Shown here piece by piece: positions 1-4,500 of a stretch of 6,138 nucleotides of DNA. The position numbers were made by a program, and so were the translations under genes. Within the stretch, counting starts at the first letter, position 1, and each line of letters opens with the position of its first letter. This DNA comes from Miltoncostaeaceae bacterium (GTDB taxonomy: Bacteria; Actinomycetota; Thermoleophilia; Miltoncostaeales; Miltoncostaeaceae), in assembly GCA_030598075.1 (NCBI GenBank), contig JAUVQP010000099.1:1-6138 (forward strand). The letters are read 5' to 3'. A model generated the notes under the pieces. That model was not told the DNA's origin, ran no database searches, and worked only from the letters and a program-made list of their open reading frames with translations.

Positions 1-405
1 AACCGCGCTGGCGCGGCGGAGCACCGCGCGGGCTCGCGCGACGAGCTCGCGGGGGTTGAACGGCTTGGTGACGTAGTCGTCCGCGCCCAGCTCCAGCCCG
101 ACCACCTTGTCCACCGCATCATCGCGCGCGGTCAGCATGATGATGGGGACCGAGCTCTCCCGCCGGACCTGCTTGGTGACCTCGTAGCCATCCATGCCGG
201 GCAGCATCAGATCCAGGATGACCAGGTCCGGCCCCTCGTTTTTGGCCATCGCGAGGCCCTCGTCGCCGCGAGAGGCCTCGATGACGCGAAAACCGCCCGC
301 CTCCAAGTACATGCGGGCGAACGAGGCGATGTTCGGCTCGTCCTCGACGATCAGGACGACCTGGCGATCATCGTGGGCCACGTCGGGCGATGCTAGTGCG
401 CTCAT
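1..405 (-). CDS. OmpR/PhoB-type response regulator, receiver domain (3' part outside window)
   Basis: The 135 visible codons encode an almost complete CheY-like receiver domain. Such regulators accept a phosphoryl group from a sensor histidine kinase and then bind promoters in the cytoplasm. Visible landmarks are the acidic pocket E21-D22 in VLIVEDEP, the phospho-acceptor D65 in LVILDLMLPGMDGYE, T92 in IIMLTARDD, the switch aromatic Y111, and K114 in DDYVTKPFNPREL. The DDYVTKPF form and the LVARARAVLRR helix after it are typical of the OmpR/PhoB (winged-helix) subfamily, but the DNA-binding domain itself lies beyond base 1. The ATG at 405 is chosen because it leaves a short 15-residue lead before the first beta strand; the ribosome site is weak (GGACGAG about 7 nt upstream). 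It follows the long exported protein after 58 bp on the same strand. The cognate kinase is not in the window, and the stimulus cannot be told from the receiver. Confidence 0.95.
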   Translation of the reverse strand, partial: MSALASPDVAHDDRQVVLIVEDEPNIASFARMYLEAGGFRVIEASRGDEGLAMAKNEGPDLVILDLMLPGMDGYEVTKQVRRESSVPIIMLTARDDAVDKVVGLELGADDYVTKPFNPRELVARARAVLRRASAV

Positions 406-424
406 CGATGCTCGTCCAATCGAG

Positions 425-453
425 CGACCTCCGCCCGCGGGGGGCGGAGGTCG
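425..453 (-). terminator. Intercistronic hairpin between exported protein and response regulator
   Basis: A perfect 12-bp GC-rich inverted repeat (arms 425-436 and 442-453, 5-nt loop) lies in the 58-bp gap between the stop at 464 and the response regulator start at 405. It could end transcription of the upstream gene or act as an RNA-stability or attenuation hairpin. There is no T-run after the arms on either strand, so a classical Rho-independent terminator is not proven. The call as a terminator rests on position and stem strength only. Confidence 0.4.
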
Positions 454-463
454 TCATGGGGGG

Positions 464-1630
464 TCAGGACGGTCCGGGGCCCCCGGCCTCGGGTGCGGGA
501 TCCGCTGGGGGCTGCGGCTGGAGCAGCACCCGGGTGGCGCGCCGGCCGTGCGCGCGGTACTCGCCGTCCGGGGTGGTGAAGGTGCCCCGGCCGCGAATCG
601 TGCTGCGCGCCAGCGAGTCCGCCGCCGGAGTGAACGCGCCGTCGACCTCCGGGCCCTTGGCGACCATGCGGAACGCGGTTCCGGCGACGGTTACGCCCGC
701 CGCGTCTCGGAGGCCCCTGTAGATGGTGAGGCCGTCGTCTCGGGTTTCCGTCTCCGTTCCGTCCGGGACCGTGACAACCAGGTCCGCTCCCTCGCTGAGG
801 TCCCAGACCTTGAGCCGGCCGGTCAGCTCATCGAAGCTCACGGCCCCGCGTGCGGGACCACCCAGGGACCACTGGGCGCGCCGGTGGCCGAAGCGCCGGC
901 CGGGCTTACGCCGGGGACCCTGCCCTTGCGGTCCGCCACGCGGCCCGGGCGTCCGGTCGTCCGTGTCCGCGGGCCGATCCCGGCGCCCGCCCTCGGGCCC
1001 CTCGCCCTCGTCGCGGCCCCTGTCATCCTCCTCGCGTCGGCCGGGGTGCCCTCCCGGATCGTCCACAGACTTCGGCGGGCCGTGCCGAGCGATACGACCC
1101 ATCAGGTCCACATCGAGCGGCCCGGTGCTCAGGACCAAGCGGCCCGCTCGACGGAACGAGGCCGCGCGCCCTCCCGCCAAGCGGGTCTTTCCGCGTCCAC
1201 GAACCGTGGCCACGCCCGTGGCGGTGTGCTTCTGTGTCGGGTCGACCTCGGCGTGGAAGCGCCCGCGGACCATCACGACGCACCGAGAGCAGTCGACGAC
1301 GACGGTACCCCTGCCGGCGTAGCGCCACCGCGTGCCGTCGTCGCTGGAGCGCGCGCGGCCGAAGCCCTCAGCGCTTTGCTCGATGGTTGAGCCTTCCGCG
1401 GCCCGCACCCGCACGAGACCCCGGCCGCGGATGGAGATGCCGCCCGACCCCCGGTAGGCGAACTTGCCGCGCCCGCGGGCGCCGAGAGCCGCCGGGTCGC
1501 CGTCGCCCGCGGGCGCCGTGAGCCGATCGGGCTTGGTGTCAGGCCCGGGCGGGTGCTCCCCCGGGTGCGCCAACGCGACGGCCGGGAGGGCCGCCATCAC
1601 CACTGCCACTGTCGCCAGCGATCGTTTCAT
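464..1630 (-). CDS. Exported GRG-module protein of unknown function, two-module form (388 aa)
   Basis: I do not recognise a named family. Residues 1-21 form a classical signal peptide (MKRSLATVAVVMAALPAVALA, cut before HPGEH), so the protein is probably secreted or cell-wall associated. The mature part has three sections. Residues about 50-170 are rich in alternating hydrophobic residues and Gly-Arg-Gly turns (GRGKF, GRGLVRV, GRGTVVV, VRGRGK), which suggests beta structure, with a C114-x-x-C117 pair. Residues about 186-255 are an Arg/Gly/Asp/Pro-rich, probably disordered linker. Residues about 261-365 are a second beta-type module that aligns by eye with the neighbouring exported protein (GRLKVWD against GRLVVID, IRGRGTF against FRGSGFY). 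The ATG at 1630 is preferred over in-frame upstream codons because it begins the signal peptide and has AAGG 7 nt upstream. The start lies inside the 3' end of the preceding gene, suggesting coupled translation. The function is unknown; a cell-surface binding or structural role is speculation. Confidence 0.8.
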   Translation of the reverse strand: MKRSLATVAVVMAALPAVALAHPGEHPPGPDTKPDRLTAPAGDGDPAALGARGRGKFAYRGSGGISIRGRGLVRVRAAEGSTIEQSAEGFGRARSSDDGTRWRYAGRGTVVVDCSRCVVMVRGRFHAEVDPTQKHTATGVATVRGRGKTRLAGGRAASFRRAGRLVLSTGPLDVDLMGRIARHGPPKSVDDPGGHPGRREEDDRGRDEGEGPEGGRRDRPADTDDRTPGPRGGPQGQGPRRKPGRRFGHRRAQWSLGGPARGAVSFDELTGRLKVWDLSEGADLVVTVPDGTETETRDDGLTIYRGLRDAAGVTVAGTAFRMVAKGPEVDGAFTPAADSLARSTIRGRGTFTTPDGEYRAHGRRATRVLLQPQPPADPAPEAGGPGPS

Positions 1631-2123
1631 CGTCCCGCCTTCTGTCTCTGGGGGGAGGGGGAGGCTGGATGGGTATCCAGCGACGCGTCCAGCGACGCGC
1701 CCGCTGGTTGTTGAGCCGGTAGAAGCCGGATCCGCGAAAGCGAACCCGTCCCATTCCGGCGACGGACACGCTGAGGCGCCCACTGCCGATCGTGACCCGC
1801 ATCATCGAGCCCTCGATGAAGAAGCGGCCCTTGGCCCGGTTGACCCGGAGACGTCCCCGGCGATCGAAGTCCAACGTCTTGCCGCCCAGCGTCGCGGTCG
1901 CGTCGCGATCGCGGCTCCGGTCAATGACCACGAGACGCCCTCGGCGCGCGATCGCGCCGAAGGCGACCAGCCGTCCTTCGAGTCGCAGAGTTCCACGGCC
2001 GCTCGCCTCGAGTCGAGCCGAGCTCTCGCGCCGCTCCTCGCGATCGTCGCGATCGTCGCCGAGCGCGATGGCCGGCAACGCCAGGAGCGCCGCAGCCACG
2101 ACCACCATGAACCTCAGCCTCAC
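1539..2123 (-). CDS. Exported GRG-module protein of unknown function, single-module form (194 aa as read)
   Basis: This small protein of unknown function begins with a signal peptide (MRLRFMVVVAAALLALPAIALG, residues 1-22). A very charged Asp/Arg/Glu stretch follows (23-35), then one beta-type module (about 36-149) with GRGTLRLEGRLVAFG, GRLVVID, GRLRV and VRFRGSGFYRLNNQ. GTG at 2123 is taken as the start: it sits 3 nt after a GGGGGG purine run and supplies the two arginines expected ahead of the hydrophobic core. An ATG five codons later is the alternative. Recognisable family-like sequence ends near the RRWTRRWIPIQ segment (143-153). After a run of five prolines, the last 36 residues are read out of frame through the start and signal peptide of the next gene, a 92-nt overlap. 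That tail looks non-native (DDETIAGDSGSGDGG...). A one-base deletion in the C-run, or a -1 frameshift, would instead end the protein at 1627, overlapping the next ATG as ATGA. The gene is real; its 3' end is doubtful. Confidence 0.75.
   Translation of the reverse strand: MRLRFMVVVAAALLALPAIALGDDRDDREERRESSARLEASGRGTLRLEGRLVAFGAIARRGRLVVIDRSRDRDATATLGGKTLDFDRRGRLRVNRAKGRFFIEGSMMRVTIGSGRLSVSVAGMGRVRFRGSGFYRLNNQRARRWTRRWIPIQPPPPPRDRRRDDETIAGDSGSGDGGPPGRRVGAPGGAPARA
1675..1698 (-). repeat. 12-bp in-frame tandem duplication
   Basis: Two adjacent 12-bp units (1675-1686 and 1687-1698), differing at one base, encode RRWT then RRWI near the C-terminal end of the single-module exported protein. Being a multiple of three it keeps the reading frame. 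It probably arose by replication slippage. Confidence 0.7.
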
Positions 2124-2292
2124 TGTCCCCCCGAATAATGGTGGAACGCAACGAGCGTCCACCCCGACGACGAAGAGTCTCGGCTGTCGAGGTGATGGAT
2201 CGCGGTGCGCGTCGTAAAGAGTCTTTCGCGGAGATGTGTGGGAAGTGTGAGGGCGCTCGCCCGTCCTGCCCATCCACCGCACCGCCGGCCCG
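2124..2292 (-). promoter_or_regulatory. Upstream region of the exported-protein pair, with a repeated 8-mer
   Basis: This 169-bp gap separates the zinc-ribbon gene from the exported-protein genes on the same strand and is long enough for a promoter. The 8-mer AAGAGTCT (plus-strand reading) occurs twice, at 2173-2180 and 2217-2224, 44 bp apart. The second copy lies inside the near-perfect palindrome AAAGAGTCTTT (2216-2226). These could be operator half-sites, but I find no convincing -35/-10 pair, so a promoter here is inferred from layout alone. The GGGGGG run at 2127-2132 is the probable ribosome site for the GTG at 2123. Confidence 0.3.
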
Positions 2293-2673
2293 TCAGGGCT
2301 CGAGCTTGACGTTCTCCTCGACCGTGACGGGACCCGTCGGCTCGTCGAGCTTGACGTTCTCCTCGACGACGGCCGGCGGCGTCTTTCCCGCGGCGGCCGC
2401 GGGTGCCGACTCGCCTTCGGGAACGGGGCGCGGCCCATCGTCAAGGTAGGCCCAGACGAGCTCGCCGCACATGGGGCACGTCGGCAGCGCCTCGCGATTG
2501 CGGATCTGGAACTGGCAGGCGACACAGCCAAACATGCCCTGAACCCGCTGACCCGCGTGGAAGCACGGTAGTCCGAGGCGCTGCTCCGACTGCGCCGCGC
2601 CATCGGCGGGACTGAGGCCTCGCGCGCCGCCCAGGTCGAGCTTGCGGCGCTCGTGCGGTGCCTGGCTCCCCAT
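2293..2673 (-). CDS. Small zinc-ribbon protein with duplicated VEENVKL tail (126 aa)
   Basis: This is a small, probably cytoplasmic protein with no signal peptide or membrane segment. Its core is a zinc ribbon: C50-x-x-C53 in GMFGCVACQFQI and C66-x-x-C69 in LPTCPMCGELVW, with 12 residues between the two pairs. Such knuckles bind one Zn2+, or in rubredoxin-like proteins one iron. A fifth cysteine and a nearby histidine (C37, H39 in PCFHAGQ) precede it. The GxFxCxxC...LPxCPxCG pattern resembles generic zinc-ribbon proteins of unknown role, so no function is assigned. The tail is Ala/Pro-rich (80-100) and then carries VEENVKL twice (103-109 and 118-124). The ATG at 2673 is chosen because AAGGAG lies 5 nt upstream, the best ribosome site in the window. 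An in-frame start 17 codons earlier has no such site. It is divergent from nadE across 132 bp. Confidence 0.87.
   Translation of the reverse strand: MGSQAPHERRKLDLGGARGLSPADGAAQSEQRLGLPCFHAGQRVQGMFGCVACQFQIRNREALPTCPMCGELVWAYLDDGPRPVPEGESAPAAAAGKTPPAVVEENVKLDEPTGPVTVEENVKLEP
2300..2367 (-). repeat. Exact 23-bp direct repeat encoding the VEENVKL copies
   Basis: Two identical 23-bp copies at 2300-2322 and 2345-2367, with a period of 45 bp (15 codons), lie in the last 25 codons of the zinc-ribbon gene. Both are in the same frame and give the peptide VEENVKL. Identity at silent positions points to a recent duplication. Confidence 0.9.
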
Positions 2674-2805
2674 GATGGCTCCTTCTGCGTCGACGGACGG
2701 GGTTGGCGCACCCGCCCGCGGCAAGGCGTATCGTTACCGGATAGGGAAAGGTTACCGCGCGCCCCGTATCTCGGCGCGCCGATCGAGGATCGCTCTCACA
2801 AGCGC
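2674..2805. promoter_or_regulatory. Divergent promoter region between zinc-ribbon gene and nadE
   Basis: This is the only divergent gap in the window, so promoters for both directions are expected here. It holds the zinc-ribbon gene's AAGGAG ribosome site (minus strand, 2684 to 2679). It also holds GTTACCG twice in direct orientation (2733-2739 and 2751-2757, 18 bp apart), a locally less GC-rich patch. For the plus strand, TATCGT at 2729-2734 fits a TAnnnT -10 element. The nearest -35-like hexamer, TTGGCG at 2703-2708, is 20 bp away, which is too far for a confident call. The repeats may be a regulator site. Confidence 0.4.
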
Positions 2806-4500
2806 TTGCGCGTCGCCCTTGTACAGCTGAACCCGGTTGTGGGCGACATCGCCGGCAACGTCGCGCGCGCCCGTGACGCCCTCGTCGAAGCCACGCACAG
2901 CGACGTCGCCCTGACGCTGCTTCCCGAGCTGGCGATCACCGGGTACCCGCCCGAGGATCTGCTCCTCCGCCCGGGTTTCTCCGCCGAGGCGCGAGCCGGG
3001 CTCGACGACCTGGCCGCGGGCGTCCGGCGGGGCGTGGTCGTCGTCGGCTTTCCGGAGTGGGACCGCGACTGTCACAACAGCGCGGCCGTCATCGCCGACG
3101 GGCGCGTCCAGGCCGTCTATCGCAAGCGGTTCCTTCCGAACTACGGCGTGTTTGACGAGGCGCGCTACTTCCGCGCCGGCCAGCGCGCCCTGGTCGTAGA
3201 GGCCGCGGGCCTGCGTCTCGGAATCGTGGTGTGCGAGGACGTCTGGTACCCGGGGCCGGTGTCCAACGACCTCGCCGCCGCCGCCGCCGACGTCATCTGC
3301 TGCATCAGCGCGTCGCCGTATCACCGCGGGAAGGGTGATCGTCGCGAGGCCATGCTGGCCACGCGCGCGGCCGACGCCGCCACGCCGCTCCTCTTCTGCA
3401 ACCAGGTTGGCGGGCAGGACGAGCTGGTCTTCGACGGCCGCTCGGCCGTCTTCGACGCGGCCGGCGAGGTCGTCGCGCGCGCCCCCCAGTTCCAGGAGTG
3501 CGTCTTTGTCTGTGAGCTGCAACCGGCGCACGCCGCGCGGCGGCGGCTGCGCATGCCCCTGGCGCGCCAGCTCCCGGACAGCGACGTCGAGACCACGCCG
3601 ATCGAGGCGAAGCTACCGTCCGCCCGAGGCCGGTGCGAGAACGTCGTCGAGGAGACGCTTGGCGCCGTGGACGAGGTCTGGGCGGCCCTCCGGCTGGGCA
3701 TCGCCGACTACGTTGACAAGAACCGATTCCCCGGCGTGCTGGTGGGGCTCTCCGGGGGTGTCGACTCGGCGCTCACCGCCGCGCTCGCCACCGCGGCGCT
3801 GGGCCCCGAGCGTGTCGTCGCGCTCTCCATGCCGTCGGTCTTCACCAGCGACGACAGCGTGAGCCTCGCCGGCGAGCAGGCTCGCCGCCTCGGCATTCGT
3901 CTCAGCGAGCTTCCGATCGTCGACGTCGTCCGTGCATTCGAGGCGACCCTCGCATCGACGCTCGCCGGGAAGGGACGCGACGTGACGGAGGAGAACATCC
4001 AAGCCCGGGCCCGCGGCACCCTGCTGATGGCGGTCTCGAACAAGCTCGGGTCGCTCGTCCTCGCGCCGGGGAACAAGAGCGAGATGTCGGTCGGCTACAC
4101 CACGCTCTACGGGGACATGGTGGGCGGCTTCGCGCCCCTCCGCGACGTGTCCAAGAGCTGGGTCTACCGTCTTGCGACGGTCGGTGACGACGACGGCCCG
4201 TTCGTGGTTCCCGCGATCACTCGGCGAGCGCCGACCGCCGAGCTTCGCCCCGATCAGCTGGACAGCGACAGCCTTCCGCCCTATCAATTGTTGGATCGCG
4301 TTCTCGAGGGCTATGTCGAGGAGGATCTCGGGGTGGACGAGCTGCTCGCCTCGGGGCTCCCCGAGGCCGAGGTGCGGAGAGTGGTCCGGATGGTGGACCG
4401 GTCCGAGTACAAGCGGCGCCAGGGCCCCGTGGGAATCAAGATCACGGCGCGCGCCTTCGGCAAGGACCGGCGCATGCCGATCACCAACCTCTATGGCTAG
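2806..4500 (+). CDS. nadE: Glutamine-dependent NAD+ synthetase (564 aa)
   Basis: This enzyme catalyses the last step of NAD+ synthesis: deamido-NAD+ is adenylylated with ATP and amidated with ammonia released from glutamine. The N-terminal nitrilase-like glutaminase domain (about 1-265) shows the full triad: E41 in LLPELAITGYPPEDLL, K107 in YRKRFLPNYGVFDE, and C143 in GIVVCEDVWYPGP. The C-terminal synthetase domain (about 285-564) has the PP-loop SGGVDS (316-321), ENIQARARGTLLMAVSN, LVLAPGNKSEMSVGYTTLYGDM, and the family ending (GPVGIKITARAFGKDRRMPITNLYG). Length fits the short bacterial two-domain form and not the roughly 680-residue mycobacterial form. TTG at 2806 is chosen because it gives the expected MRVALVQLNPVVGD start. 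The frame is open back to an ATG at 2653, but that extension has no family features and would overlap the divergent gene. The only nearby purine run (GAGGAT, 2785-2790) is about 16 nt from TTG, so the start is somewhat uncertain. The stop overlaps the protease start. Confidence 0.97.
   Translation: MRVALVQLNPVVGDIAGNVARARDALVEATHSDVALTLLPELAITGYPPEDLLLRPGFSAEARAGLDDLAAGVRRGVVVVGFPEWDRDCHNSAAVIADGRVQAVYRKRFLPNYGVFDEARYFRAGQRALVVEAAGLRLGIVVCEDVWYPGPVSNDLAAAAADVICCISASPYHRGKGDRREAMLATRAADAATPLLFCNQVGGQDELVFDGRSAVFDAAGEVVARAPQFQECVFVCELQPAHAARRRLRMPLARQLPDSDVETTPIEAKLPSARGRCENVVEETLGAVDEVWAALRLGIADYVDKNRFPGVLVGLSGGVDSALTAALATAALGPERVVALSMPSVFTSDDSVSLAGEQARRLGIRLSELPIVDVVRAFEATLASTLAGKGRDVTEENIQARARGTLLMAVSNKLGSLVLAPGNKSEMSVGYTTLYGDMVGGFAPLRDVSKSWVYRLATVGDDDGPFVVPAITRRAPTAELRPDQLDSDSLPPYQLLDRVLEGYVEEDLGVDELLASGLPEAEVRRVVRMVDRSEYKRRQGPVGIKITARAFGKDRRMPITNLYG

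Noticed and set aside
194..1390. Long plus-strand open frame (398 codons) opposite the exported protein and response regulator genes
   Set aside because: It lies antisense to two well-supported genes, has Arg/Pro/Ala-rich composition with no domain, and is expected by chance at this GC content.
1631..1783. Upstream in-frame extension of the two-module exported protein
   Set aside because: It would bury the signal peptide 51 residues inside the protein and overlap the coding body of the previous gene. The ATG at 1630 has a ribosome site.
1905..1955. Two GCGATCGC octamers (1905-1912 and 1948-1955), reminiscent of cyanobacterial HIP1 sites
   Set aside because: Only two copies, both inside Arg/Asp-rich coding sequence of a GC-rich genome. 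Nothing else suggests cyanobacteria.
2653..2805. N-terminal extension of nadE from the ATG at 2653
   Set aside because: It would add 51 residues before the conserved start and overlap the divergent zinc-ribbon start. Its sequence has no family features.
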